Below, piece by piece: positions 10,990-22,225 of a stretch of 64,000 nt of DNA. The DNA comes from Alligator mississippiensis. Its lineage: Eukaryota > Chordata > Crocodylia > Alligatoridae. Location: the NCBI RefSeq assembly GCF_030867095.1, contig NC_081832.1, forward strand, positions 37,023,756-37,087,755, written 5' to 3'. A program made the translations under genes and the position numbers. The notes beneath the pieces were generated by a model. That model ran no database searches, had not been told where the DNA came from, and worked only from the letters and a program-made list of their open reading frames with translations. Within the stretch, counting starts at the first letter, position 1, and every line of letters starts with the position of its first letter.

Positions 10990-11560
10990 TCTGATTGCAA
11001 ATGCCTCCGGCGGGGACGATGCCACTCCCCACACGACATGGAACACCAGCAGGGAGAACGCCGGGTCCTCGTCATCGGAGACTTCATCCTACAAGGACTG
11101 GAAGGTCCCATCTGCCAGCCTGACCCCATGGTGCGGGAGGTCTGCTTCATGCCTGGGGCTCAGGTTCAGGACATCACGGAGAGGATCCCGGCCTACATCC
11201 GACCTGCAGACCAGTACCCCATGGTTGTCATCCATGTGGGAACGAATGACGCAGCCAGGGGCAACCCTGACTGCATTATGAAGGACTTCGAGGCTCTGGG
11301 GGCCAAGCTTAAGGAGACGGGAGCGCAGGTGGTATTCTCCTCTCTTCTTCCGGTGAGTAGGTGGGGACGGCAACACGAGGCCTGCATTGGCTAGGTCAAC
11401 CAGCGCTTATGGAGTTGGTGCTGCCAGGCGGGCCTTGGGTTCCTAGATAATGACCCATGCTTTTGGGCAGGGGACTTGTTGGGGCGGGATGGGCTTCACC
11501 TCTCTCCTAAAGGCAAGCATGTCTTCTCTTCCAGGTTGGCTGATCTCGTACGGCGAGCTT
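10990..11560 (+). pseudogene. CR1 ORF1, SGNH/esterase-like domain
   Basis: The open frame 10843-11394 holds the CR1 ORF1 C-terminal domain, related to SGNH hydrolases. Block I reads VIGDFILQ, where the usual Gly-Asp-Ser serine is Phe; block III reads VIHVGTNDAARG. After a stop at 11392 the reading continues to DGLHLSPKG (block V, near 11490-11515). ORF1 proteins of CR1 bind nucleic acid, and some have an esterase fold. The lost serine, the stop and the nested insertion after 11560 show it is inactive. The true start of ORF1 is not present. Confidence 0.7.
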
Positions 11561-11562
11561 TC

Positions 11563-11905
11563 ATAGATTCATAGATTCATAGATGCTAGGATCGGAAGGG
11601 ACCTCAATAGATCATCAAGTCCGACCCCCTGCATAGGCAGGAAAGAGTGCTGGGTTCATATGACCCCAGCTAGATGCTTATCTAACCTCCTCTTGAAGAC
11701 CCCCAGGGTAGGGGAGAGCACCACCTCCCTTGGGAGCCCGTTCCAGACTTTGGCCACTAACTGTGAAGAAGTTCTTCCTAATATCTAGTCTAAATCTGCT
11801 CTCTGCTAGCTTGTGGCCATTATTTCTTGTAACCCCCGGGGGCGCCTTGGTGAATAAAACCTCACCAATTCTTACCAAGCCAGATAAGAAACAGTGGTCC
11901 AGATA
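11563..11905 (-). mobile_element. CR1 3' end nested in another CR1
   Basis: Begins with the repeated unit CATAGATTCATAG, followed by the CR1 3' UTR and the last part of ORF2 read backwards (FRLDIRKNFFTV and a LFTKAPPGVTRNNGHKL block on the minus strand). It lies between ORF1 and ORF2 of the + strand CR1, so it inserted later. Confidence 0.85.
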
Positions 11906-11922
11906 GTCTTCCTAATCGGGGG

Positions 11923-14700
11923 GTGGCACGCGCAGCTATGCAAGGGCTTAAATGCCTATATACCAATGCTCATAGTATGGGGAACAAACAGGAGGAACTC
12001 GCCCTCAGAATAGCCAGTTCAAACCCAGACATAGTAGGGCTTACAGAAACGTGGTGGGATTCATCCCATGACTGGGCAGTTAGCATTAGGGGCTATAGGC
12101 TCTACAGGCGGAATAGAGAAGGAAGGAAGGGAGGAGGTGTGGCGCTCTATGTCAAAGAGCAATACACATCCTCTGCCAGCAAAATGAGGTCAGAGGAGGG
12201 GCAAGCTGAAGTGCTCTGGGTCTAGATACAAGGGGGTCATGGGGAGAGAGATTTAATGGTGGGGGTCTACTACAGACCCCCCAACCAAGGGGAGGAGCTG
12301 GGCCGGGAATTTTCGGGCCAGCTTGCAGAGGCACTTAAGGCAAGTGATGTAGTTGTCATGGGTGATCTAAATTACCCGGACATCTGCTGGGAGGAGCAGT
12401 CAGCCAGGTCGGACAATTCCAGGAGGTTCCTGGCTGAGATACAGGACCTCCACTTAACCCAGGAGGTGCACAATCCCACCAGAGGAAATGCCCTGTTGGA
12501 CCTGGTCCTGGCCACAGGCAATGATCTGGTAAGGGGGCTCCAGGTCCTTGACCACCTGGGTGATAGCGATCATCGCTTGCTGGAATTCACCATCCAGCAC
12601 AGGGTGTCAAGGGCCTGCAGCAAGGCGGTAGCCCTAGACTTCAAGAGGGCCAACTTCAACGAGTTGAGATTAGTGGGAGAGGCGCTGGGGTTCTCGAGGG
12701 CAGGGGAACTCAGTGCCCAAGATGAGTGGTTGTTCCTTAAGGAGACGATACTCAGGGCCCAAGGGGTGATGATCCCAACAAGAAACAAGAGGGGCAAGAG
12801 TGCCCAAAAGCCCCCCTGGCTCACCAAGGACGTCCGGGAATGCCTGGTTGCCAAAAAGGTGGTGTACACCCGGTGGAAGGGGGGGGCTATCTCCAAAGAG
12901 GAGTATACCTCCACTGCTCAGGGCTGTAGTGGGGCTGTTAGGAAAGCTAAGGCGGACATAGAGCTAGGACTAGCGTCCAAGATTAAAGATAATAAAAAGT
13001 CCTTTTTCAAATATATAGGGAGAATGAAGAAGGCAACAGGAAACGTGGGGCCCCTGCAAGACACGCTGGGCAATCTGGTGGTTGCACCAAAGGAGAAAGC
13101 AGACCTCTTTAACAAATTCTTCACCTCCATTTTCTTGTGCAGGGACCGGGACTCCCCCACCGGGATTCAAGACGGACTCGAGGTGAATGCCTCCAGACCT
13201 AAGGTTGAGGAGGACTGGGTTAGAGTGCTTCTGGAGGGGCTGGACGTGTTCAAATCAGCAGGTCCAGATGCTCTCCACCCCAGGGTGTTGAGGGAGCTAG
13301 CAGGGGTTATTGCAGGGCCCTTGGCATGGCTTTACGAGCACTCGTGGTGCTCGGTCCAGGTGCCAGATGATTGGAAGATAGCCAATGTGGTCCCCATCTT
13401 TAAGAAAGGGAGGAGGGAGGACCTGGGCAACTATAGACCTGTCAGTCTTACCTCAATCCTGGGGAAACTCTTTGAGAAGATCATCAAGGAGCACATCTGT
13501 GATGGGCCGGCATCGGGGATGATGCTCAAGGGCAACCAGCATGGTTTCATTAGGGGCAGGTCATGTCAGACCAACCTGATTGACTTTTACGATCAGGTCA
13601 CAAAAGCATTGGATGCAAGTGTCGCCGTAGATGTAGTCTTTCTGGACTTCAGCAAGGCCTTTGACACTGTCTCCCACCCCATCCTCATTAAAAAACTAGG
13701 CAACAATGGCATTGATGCCTACACAGTCAGATGGATTGCAAATTGGCTGAAGGGTCATACTCAGAGGGTGGTGGTGGACAGGTCATATTCGACCTGGGGG
13801 GAAGTGAGCGGCGGAGTCCAGCAGGGCTCAGTCCTTGGGCCCGCACTGTTCAATTTCTTTATCAGCGATTTGGACAACGGGGTGAAAAGCAACCTGTTTA
13901 AATTTGCTGATGATACCAAAATTTGGGATGAGGTGGGCATGCTGGTAGGGAGGGAAAGACTGCAGCAAGACCTGGATAGGTTGCAGGGGTGGGCTAACAA
14001 AAACAGGATGCGTTTCAATACGGACAAGTGCAGGCTGCTGCACTTGGGCAGTAGTAACCAGCAGCACACTTATAAGGTGGGAAATTCCCTTCTTGAGAGC
14101 ACGGAGGCAGAAAGGGATCTTGGAGTCATTATTGACTCCAGGATGAACATGGGCCGACAATGCGAGGTCATGGTCGGCAGGGCTAACCGGACCTTATCGT
14201 GCATCCAAAGGTGCATCTAAAGTAGGGCCAAGGAAGTGATCTTCCCCCTCTATGTGACACTGGTCAGGCCACAGCTGGAGTACTGTGTCCAGTTCTGGGC
14301 ACCCCACTTCAAGAGGGATGTGGACAACATTGAGAGGGTCCAGAGGAGGGCCACCCGCATGATCCGGGGACAGCCTACAATGAGAGGCTATGGGACCTGA
14401 ACCTGTTCAGCCTTCACAAGAGAAGGCTGAGGGGGGACCTGGTGACCATCTATAAACTCACTAGGGGGGACCAGAAGGGTTTGGGGGAGACCTTGTTTCC
14501 CCTAGCGTCCCCGGGATAACAAGGAATAACGGCCACAAGTTGTTGGAGAGTATGGTTAGATTAGATATCTGCAAGAACTACTTCACAGTTAGGGTGGCTA
14601 GGATCTGGAAACAACTTCCAAGGGAAATGGTGCTGGCTCCTACCCTGGGGGTCTTTAAGAAGAGGCTTGATGCCTATCTGGTTGGGGTCATTTGAGCCCA
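11923..14700 (+). pseudogene. CR1 ORF2, endonuclease and reverse transcriptase
   Basis: Two open frames in the same phase (11923-12225 and 12256-14220) are separated by a single TAG at 12223, so they form one ORF2. The AP-endonuclease motifs are all visible: LYTNAHSMGNK, LTETWWDSS, VVMGDLNYPDICWEE and GDSDHRLLEF. RT follows: ANVVPIFKKGRREDLGNYRP, GFIRGRSCQTNLIDF, VFLDFSKAFDTVSH, GGVQQGSVLGPALFN and the catalytic FADDTKIW at about 13905. Another stop at 14218 and a frameshift near 14375 interrupt the C-terminal end, which runs to about 14695. ORF2 nicks target DNA and copies its RNA there. Most catalytic residues are kept, but the stops make this copy non-autonomous. Confidence 0.85.
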
Positions 14701-14778
14701 GTTTTCCTCCTGCCCAGGCAGGGGGTCGGACTTGAAGATCTACAAGGTCCCTTCAGACCCTACTTCTATGATTCTATG

Positions 14779-14995
14779 ATTTTCTTTAAGCTTGCTTAGT
14801 AAGCACTGCCACCTGCTGGAATTCTTTTCCCTTTTTAACTGTTTCTTTTGCTAGTGTATCTGCCTGACTGTCCCAGAATGCTTCTTTACTCTTTGTATTC
14901 TGATAGCCTTTAATGTGTTGGACTGCAGTCGTCCCTTGGAGATAATCACCTGTCTTCCCCACCTTTGTGGACAGTAGCACCTAAAGACCTTGGTC
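14779..14995 (-). pseudogene. Endogenous retrovirus-like RNase H C-terminal fragment
   Basis: The 64-aa minus frame (14786-14980) reads as the end of a retroviral RNase H: a VQHIKGYQNTKSKEAFWDSQ block in which the usual catalytic His region is partly kept, then ADTLAKETVKKGKE. It lies just upstream, in minus-strand order, of the integrase remnant at 10985-10195, with the CR1 between them. This supports a single provirus cut by the CR1. No RT was found to the right. Confidence 0.65.
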
Positions 14996-15171
14996 ACTGA
15001 CTACCAGGCCTGGGACTAGAGGCAGTTTTGACAAGAGCCTGCAGATGTCCAAGCTATTCTTGCTGTGTTACATGACTATAAGTGTTTTAAGTGTTTCTTT
15101 GGGGTGGGGCGTGGGGGGCTTGCATTGACCAAGTGGCCGCACTGGTGCTTTAATATCCTCAAGCTTTTACA

Positions 15172-15312
15172 CAGTCATAGAAAAGTGGGGCTGGAAGGGA
15201 CCTTAGGAGGTCAGCTAATTCAACCCACTGCTAAAGGCAGAAACACCTTTGTCCAAACCATCTCATACAATTTCTTGTCTAACCTATTCCTAAAGCTACA
15301 CAAAAAACCTTG
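15172..15312 (-). mobile_element. CR1 3' end fragment
   Basis: AGTCATAGAAAAGTGGGGCT and GGAAGGGACCTTAGGAGGTC are the reverse complement of a typical sauropsid CR1 3' end, with the following Ala/Pro-codon-rich tail. Truncated. Confidence 0.7.
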
Positions 15313-15965
15313 TTGTACAAATTCAAGGCATATGCCTTGATTCAATTTGCCCCCACCCAACTCCCCACCCATGGAGATGCAGCTACTGAGCGCCTTGCAG
15401 CCATCCAGCTCAGACTGGCTGGGACAAGTTTCCATGCCAAAACACTTTCAGAGACCCTCCCAGGCATCAGGGAGACCTGTAAATAAGAGACTTGGGTGGA
15501 TCCAGAGCCACCATACAGTACATTTAGTGCAATTGCACATGCAGTGCAGTTTTCACAGTTCATTTGAAGAAATAAAGCTTGCACAGTTATGAAATATGAC
15601 CCTCATGTGCTTCCTGTCCAGGCCTCAACTTGAATTGCTCACAACCCCAAGCCACCCAGTGGCCTGTGCCTCAGTTTCCCCCAAACTCCCAGTGCAGGCC
15701 CCTGGTTTCCCCATGGGTTTCCACAACAGGGAGTGTTAAGCCCAACAGTTAGCTTGAAAAATATTTCCTGAGATGTTTTGCAAACGCATATTAAAGGTAC
15801 AATGAAGGATTCTCAATTACTCAGAGATTCTCTGCATCCCTTCCCACCCACTGGAACATTGTCCCATAAACTAGTCAGCCAAGGCTTCGCTAAGCAAAAG
15901 GCTTGGAAGTGGTTCTGTATAAGACACTTGGCCAGGAGTCCTGGGCACCATCCACTGCCAGGGGT
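15313..15965. other. Unclassified sequence, no gene seen
   Basis: Contains AATAAA at about 15572 and a C-rich block at 15600-15720, which would fit the end of an LTR, but I found no paired ends. Short ORFs on both strands overlap and look like chance. Confidence 0.3.
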
Positions 15966-17165
15966 CTATCCAGTAGGGCTGTGCAAGGCTTCAGACAGAG
16001 CTTTGGATCTGGAGAAGCTTCGGATGCTTCTGGGTCGGAAGCAACACATCTGGGTCAAAGTGCTGGCCTCATTAGGCTTCCCCAAGCGATTTGGAGCTCT
16101 CAAAGAGCTTCGGAGCCTCCTTGGAGATCTGGCCATAGGGTATAATGGGGAAACAATAAAATATCTATAACGTTGTTGTTTTTTGTCTGATTTGGATGAA
16201 ATTTTCAGGAGTGGCAAACTCTGCAGAGAGGATGATGCCTGACAAGTTTCAAGAAGATTGGTGCAGGGGTTTGGGAGATCAGCACCCCAAATTCTTAAAA
16301 GCAAAACTCATGTCACGTCTAGGTTTTACAACATAGCAGGGTGAAAACTGCAGGGGTGGTAGCTCTTACTGAGGCCACAAGCCTGCCCAGTTTCAAGAAG
16401 ATTGGTTCAGGGGTTCAGGGGGAACTGCCCCTCAAGCTGTGGACAAGCAAAACTGGTGCCATGGGTGTCTGTCTTGGGGCAGGGAGGGGAGACTACTGCA
16501 GGCCTGGCTGCTAAGTTGCTGTGTTACCAGTTACCAATCAATCAATCAATCACGATTCACTCAAGGACCAGGTGCTCAGGGACCAGCTCAATACACAGGA
16601 CCTAGCTACTACATAACGGCTTAACAAGCATCAATTAGCACCTACAAAACCAGGCTAAGGAGAAAAAAGAATCAATATAGACAATCAACTGCCCCAAGAC
16701 AGACACAGTCTTGGCACGAGTTTTGCCGGTCAGCAGCTAGGGGTGCAGGGCCCCAGGACCCCCCCGCACCAACCTGCTCAACAGCTGGCAGGCATTGTGG
16801 CAGCAGCAGGGGCCACCATCCCTGCAACTGTCACCCCTAGGCCCTATGAGCCTTAACATACACAGCATCACCCATGGCACGAGTTTTGCTTGTCCACAGC
16901 TTGAGGTGCGGTTCCCCCCAAACCCCTGTACCGATCTTGAAACTTGGCAGGCTTTGTGGCCTCAGCAAGAGCTACCAGCCTTGCAGTTTTGACCACCCCC
17001 TCCCTCCCCCCATGGTGTAACACACAGCTGTGGCATGAGTTTGGCTTTCAAGAACTAGGGGTACATATGATGCCAGGCCTGCAGCACCCTGGCTTATATG
17101 ACATCATGTTATGCCTCCTGCAAGTAGGTCAGCATGGCAGCATCACAGTCCTCCCAAGAGTTTGT
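15966..17165. repeat. Inverted tandem-repeat element
   Basis: Two head-to-tail units at 16192-16317 and 16332-16460 are repeated in reverse complement as three units at 16713-16875, 16876-17031 and 17032-17165. Each unit has the landmarks GGCACGAGTTTTGC, CTTGAAACTTGGCAGGC and TTGCAGTTTT (or their complements). The arms flank about 250 bp. The left edge starts with AGGGCTGTGCAAGGCTTC (about 15974), which resembles the start of some reptile DNA transposons. It probably belongs to a non-autonomous DNA element. No coding capacity is seen. Confidence 0.6.
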
Positions 17166-17249
17166 GCTGTTAAAGCATGGAGTGCCTGTGGATTAGAAGG
17201 GTCAGGGCAAGGCTCTGCTTGGTTCCACCACTTGTCATCCGCAGGAAGC

Positions 17250-17556
17250 CTTGGAGGACAGGAGGAATGTCTGTTCACCAGAGCGCCCCAAGGGTTGACA
17301 AGGTCAAATGGTCACAAACTCCTCCATGACCGTTTCAGGCTGGACATAAGGAAGAACTTCTTTAATGTCCAAGACCTCAAGGTTTGGAATAGATTGCCCC
17401 TGGAGGTGGTTCAAGCACCTACTCTGAACGCCTTCAAAAGACATCTGGATGTTTATTTTGCTAGGATCCTATGATCCCCGCTGACTTCCTGCCCCTGGGG
17501 CAGGGGGCTGGACTCGATGATCTTCCAAGGTCCCTTCCAGCCCTAATGTCTATGAA
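17250..17556 (+). mobile_element. CR1 3' end fragment
   Basis: Reads LFTRAPQGLTRSNGHKLLHD, FRLDIRKNFFNVQ and WNRLPLEVVQAPTLNAFKRH, the last ORF2 residues, then the CR1 3' UTR (GGGGGCTGGACTCGATGATC) and an ATGTCTATGAAAT tail. Its sequence differs from the 14.7 kb copy, so it is another subfamily. Confidence 0.85.
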
Positions 17557-17667
17557 ATCTGATCCCATCTGGAATAAGTAGTCAAGAAGGGATTGGAATT
17601 CATGTCCTTACGTCAGAGAGATGGTCAGCCAATAGGCACGTTCATCTGTGCTCATCTGTTTTCGGCC

Positions 17668-18054
17668 ATAGATTCATAGATTCATAGATGTTAGGGTCGG
17701 AAGGGACCTCAATAGATCGAGTCCAACCCCCTGCATAAGCAGGAAAGAGTGCTGGGTCTAGATGATCCCAGCTAGATACTCATCTAACCTCCTCTTGAAG
17801 ACCCCCAGGGTAGGGGAGAGCACCACCTCCCTTGGGAGCCCGTCCCAGACCTTGGCCACTCGAACTGTGAAGAACTTCCTAATGTCCAATCTAAATCTGC
17901 TCTCTGCTAGCTTGTGGCCATTATTTCTTGTAACCCCTGGGGGCGCCTTGGTGAATAAATACTCACCAATTCCCTTCTGTGCCCCCGTGATGAACTTAAA
18001 GGCAGCCACAAGGTCGCCTCTCAACCTTCTCTTGCGGAGAGGCGACCTTGTGGC
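17668..18054 (-). mobile_element. CR1 3' end fragment with fold-back 5' junction
   Basis: Starts with CATAGATTCATAGATTCATA and reads backwards through the CR1 3' UTR and ORF2 end to about 18040. At the truncated 5' end, 18005-18022 and 18037-18054 form a perfect 18-bp inverted repeat with a 14-base loop, so the element end has a short snap-back copy of itself. Confidence 0.85.
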
Positions 18055-18296
18055 CACTGGTGGAAACTTAGGAAAAAGTCACTGTACAGCAGGCTAGGAG
18101 ACTTGTTCATCAGCCTTTTAGAGGCAGAGTGTGAGCTATGCATATAGAGTTCATAGTAAACATTATCATGAGACTGCTTAGAAACACATTCTAACTTTAA
18201 TAGTGCATAACATTCCACAGATTTAATACTTACTAAGCATCCCATATCAAAAGGCCTTTAGCTTACTAATAGGAAAATCATGAAAGAAGCAAGGGC

Positions 18297-18400
18297 TTTT
18301 TGGTAATCTCTTTTATTGTACCAATTGTGTAGTTGGGAGTGAAGTTGGACAAGCCTTCAGGCATAATATCTTCACTTGTCCTTTGGGTCTTGCATATTTC
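18297..18400 (-). mobile_element. Penelope-like element 3' tail
   Basis: The reverse complement reads ...TGCCTGAAGGCTTGTC, then CCAACTACACAATTGG and TACAATAAAAGAGATTACC. This closely resembles the tail of the Penelope-like element at 44880-44977 in this window (CCTGAAGAAG...GTTGGTCTAATAAAAGAT). Confidence 0.6.
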
Positions 18401-18499
18401 CTGAATCATCACAGCTACTCATGTAGCTACACCACAGCTACATTCCAACCCTACTAATGTGATACAAGACAGAATCAAAAGTTGTAGGAGGAAATAGTT

Positions 18500-19000
18500 T
18501 GGTCAGGCATGACTTGGTCTTGATGAATCCACATTGGCTCTTCCTGATCATCTTGTTCATCTCCAGGTGCTTGGAAATAAATTCCTTGATGACCTACTCT
18601 ACAATTTTTCCAGATATCAAAGTCAAACTAACTGGTCTGTAATTCCTTGGATGCTCCTTCTTCCCATTCTTAAGAAGTGGTTCTATATTTGCACTTTTTC
18701 AGTCATCCTCACCTGGCCTTCACAAGTTCTCAATGATAATAGACAACAGGTCTGCAAATACTTCAGCCAGTTTCCTCAGGATACATCCCATTTGGCCCTG
18801 CCAACTGAAAACATCCAGCTTTTCTTCATAATCCCTAACCTATTTGTCCACTACTCTAGGTTGTTTATCTCTTCTAACATCCTTGCTGACTGTAATCTGA
18901 AGATTGAAAGTAAAAAGGCATTAAATATTGCAGCCTTCTCTATATCATTTATTACTAGATTGACCTACAACTTTCCTTGGTCTTCCTCCTACTTCAGATT
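18500..19000 (-). mobile_element. CR1-type LINE fragment (RT)
   Basis: The reverse complement carries CR1 RT features. At 18520-18540 is the counterpart of the block encoding ...HGF...KSCLTNQ, and at 18630-18720 the counterpart of DDWKK..ANIEPLLKNGKKE..NYRPV. Stops and indels are many, so it is older than the other copies. The remaining AT-rich part to about 19000 aligns less clearly. Confidence 0.65.
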
Positions 19001-19179
19001 GGTTTGTTTGTTTGTTTTTGGTTGAATGTTTACTGGGAAATATTCCAGCCTACTTTGGCCTTTTGGCTTAATATTAAACTACAACAAAAATCATACAAAA
19101 AAATGTAATACATCTACAGAGCTGTGCAATATAGCTATCATAATATTAATTGTCACAATCACAGCTATCACAGTATTAA

Positions 19180-20655
19180 AGGTTAGGGACTGTTTACAAA
19201 AGCTGGATGCGTACAAGTCCCAGGGGCTCAATGCAATGTATCCAAGGGTGCTGAAGGATCTGGTTGATGTGATTGCAGAGCCGCTGGACATTATCTCTGA
19301 AAACTCATAGCAATTGGGGGAGGTCCTGGATGACTGGAAAAGGGCAAATATAGTGCCTATCTTTGAGAAAGGGAAGAAGGAGGATCCAGGGAACTACAGA
19401 CCAGTCAGTCTCACCTCAGTCCCTGGAAAAATTATGTAGTAGGTCCTCAAGGAAGCCATTTCTAAGCACTTGGAGGAGAAGAAAGCAATCAGGAACAGTT
19501 AACATGGATTCACCAAGGGCAAGTCATGCCTGACTAATCAGATTGCCTCCTATGACAAGATGACTGGCTCTGTGGATGTGGAGAAAGCAGGGGACATAAT
19601 ATACCTTGACTTTAGCAAGGCTTTTGATACCATTTCCCTCAGCATTCTTGCAAGCAAGCTGAGGAAGTATGGGTTGGATGAATGGACTGTAAGGTGGATA
19701 GAAAGCTAGCTGGGTCATCAGGCTCAATGGGTAGTGATCAATGGCTTAATGTCTAGTTGGCAGCCAGGATCAAGTGGAGTGCCTCAGGACTGGGGTTGGT
19801 TTTGTTCAAAACTTCATTAATGATCTGGAAGATGGGATGAAGTGCACCCTCAGCAAGTCTGTAGATGACATCAAGCTGGGGGGAGTAGCAGATACACTGG
19901 AGGGCAGAGCTAGGATTCAGAGTGACAAACTGGAGGATTGGGCCAAAAGAAATCTCATGAGGTTCAACAAAAACAAATGCAAAGTCCTGCACTTAGGTTG
20001 GAAGAATGCTATGTACTACTACTGGTTTAGGACCAACTGACTAAGCAACAGCCCTGCAGAAAAGGACCTGTGGGTTACAGCGGACAATAAGCTGGATATG
20101 AGTCAACAGTGTACCATTATTGCCAAGAAGGCTAACTGTATACTGGACTGCATTAGTAGGAGCATTGTCAGTAGATCAAGGAAAGTAATTATTACCCTCT
20201 GTTCTGCACTGGTGAGTCAGCAGGGCAGGCCCTACGAGGAGAGGCTAAGGGACCTGAACCTGTTCAGCCTCCACAAGAGAAGGCTGAAGGGGAGATCTAG
20301 TGGCCATTTACAAACTAGCCAGGGGGGACCAGCAGGCATTGGGAGAGTCCCTGTTCCATTGAGCACTACCAGGAGTGACAAGAAATAACCATCACAAGCT
20401 GGCAGAAGGTAGATTCAGGCTAGATATCAGGAGGCGCTACTTCACTGTCAGGGCGGCTAGGATCTGGAACCAACTTCCAAGAGAAGTGGTACTGGCTCCT
20501 ACCCTGGGGGTCTTTAAGAGGAGGCTGGATGAACACCTTGCTGGGGTCGTTTGACCCCAGTACTCTTTCCTGCCATGGCAGGGGGTCGGACTTGATGATT
20601 TGCTCAGGTCCCTTCTGACCCTACCAACTATGAAACTATGAAGAAACTATGAATC
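19180..20655 (+). mobile_element. CR1 LINE, RT to 3' end, decayed
   Basis: Reads [53 protein letters not shown] and YLDFSKAFDTIS, then a degraded catalytic region (SVDDIKLGG instead of FADDTK). An internal deletion near 20210 joins the thumb to [20 protein letters not shown]. The 3' UTR ends with CCAACTATGAAACTATGAAG at about 20645. Many stops. Confidence 0.8.
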
Positions 20656-22225
20656 TGACTATGTATGACTTGCTTATAACCATGTAGGCACACTTTTCCA
20701 AACAGAAATGTAATATATTTCAAGCTAACAATGTTCCATGCAAAAGAAAAATGTAAATAATAATGTGCATGATAATTGGGAACTGTTAAAGAAAATATTG
20801 CTAGATGTATAAACAACACAATTCTGCAATCAAGAAATAATTCATTTCTGGTTTAAAACAACAACAACAAATACAAACTAAATAAAGGTGACAGTAGCAA
20901 GGAAATGTTTATATAAAATAAAGATGGGGTAATTAATAGTAATTTGCTATAAATGGACTAATTATAATGGAGGCTATCTATTTGGAAAACTAAAAGTAAT
21001 ACCATATTTACTTGAATAAAAGATGGTCCTGAATGTAAGATGACCACCCAATAATTAGATTCTACATACAGAAAATTTATAAATTTATTATAATTCTCCA
21101 TGTATGAAATTGAATTATTGGAAGATCATCTTCAATTCATACCCCCACCCCTCCAATTCACATTGCTGCTGGTGGGGGGGAGAGATGCTGAGTGGGGTAG
21201 TAATGAAGCATGCAGTGCGGGACAGACAGTGGGGGAGGCAGTAGTGAGGGGCATGTGGGAAGTCAGCTGGGGGGCAATTGGGAATAAAGCAGTGGGGGCA
21301 AGTGGGGGGCAGGCAGTGTGAAGGCAGTGAGAGAGGCAGGCAGCTTGTCCCCTGCTGTCTGCCCTTCCCCATACACCCCCCATTATGCCTGCCCCGCTTC
21401 CACAGCTTAGATGCTCCAATTCCCCTTTCCCTTGTTCCTCTCTCCTCCCCTCTCCATGCTGCCTCTGCCACTCACAACCTCAGGTTCTTGCCCCTCTTCC
21501 TTCCACCTCCCCCACCAAATCTCTCCACCCAACTGTAGCTACCATTCATGGAGTCCTATATTATCTTCCAGCTGTACAAAGCCATTTAAATAAACGATTT
21601 TTAACATTCACTAATAACGTTTTTTAAATCTGTCTTTATCCCATCAGGATAAATAATGGTGGAAATCTGCCATCATTTGATTAAGGCATTTCTGAGATAC
21701 AGTGCTCTAAAAAAGACCTAAACGTAATGTTTTCCAGTCCTTATAACCATTTTCCCACATACTAGGGCGATGTCACTAATCTGTCTCAAACTGGTATCAG
21801 TTAATTGTGTTTTAACTCAGTGAGTGTGTCTACATGTCCATTATGGTTCCAGTGTCCCCAGCAGCCCTGATCTGGGTATGGATTGGCAGCAGAGTTTGTG
21901 CTGGGTGAGGTACAGCCCACCCAGGGATCACGCCATCTGAGCATCTCTGGCAGCAGCCACCTGCTTCTTACCCCAGAGGTCCTTCCTTTGCAGCCATTTC
22001 TGGCCTTAGCTCCCCAACTCTTATGGGGATGTGCCATTCCTCCCTGCCCGGGTAGTGGGGCTTCCAATTGCCTGCAGCTGGGGGCACCTCCCTAGCCCGG
22101 GCTGCTCATTGTGGCTGTGCCCACCCCGCCTGCTTCCAGCTTGTCTGTGCAGCTGCATCTGTCTTGAAGGGGGATGCAGGGAAGGGGAGCCGTCCTAGGC
22201 CAGAGGTGGCTGCTCCCCACAGGAA
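20656..22225. other. AT-rich then GC-rich intergenic repeats, no gene seen
   Basis: 20656-21000 is AT-rich with no recognised feature. At 21003-21160 a TACTTGAATAAAAGATGGTC block and a GAAGATCATCTTCAATTCAT block look like related ends of a non-autonomous DNA element. 21160-21560 is G/C-skewed and simple in composition; overlapping ORFs there (up to 118 aa) have low-complexity Pro/Ser/Leu content and no domains. 21820-22225 is GC-rich and unclassified. Confidence 0.4.

Larger units (their letters stand above)
10986..14778 (+). mobile_element. Nearly full-length CR1 LINE
   Basis: A + strand CR1 with the ORF1 esterase-like domain, the ORF2 endonuclease and RT, and a 3' end with repeated ATTCTATGAT octamer-like units at 14768-14778. 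It splits the minus-strand provirus: RNase H lies to its right and integrase to its left, both minus strand. A separate CR1 3' end is inserted inside it in the opposite direction (11563-11905). Only one stop interrupts the first 760 or so codons of ORF2, so this copy is fairly young. Confidence 0.85.

Noticed and set aside
12256-14220. 654-aa ORF as a host gene
   Set aside because: It is CR1 endonuclease-RT, in phase with the upstream endonuclease piece.
20860-20900. Short A-rich AACAACAAC run as a SINE tail
   Set aside because: No SINE body with A and B boxes precedes it.
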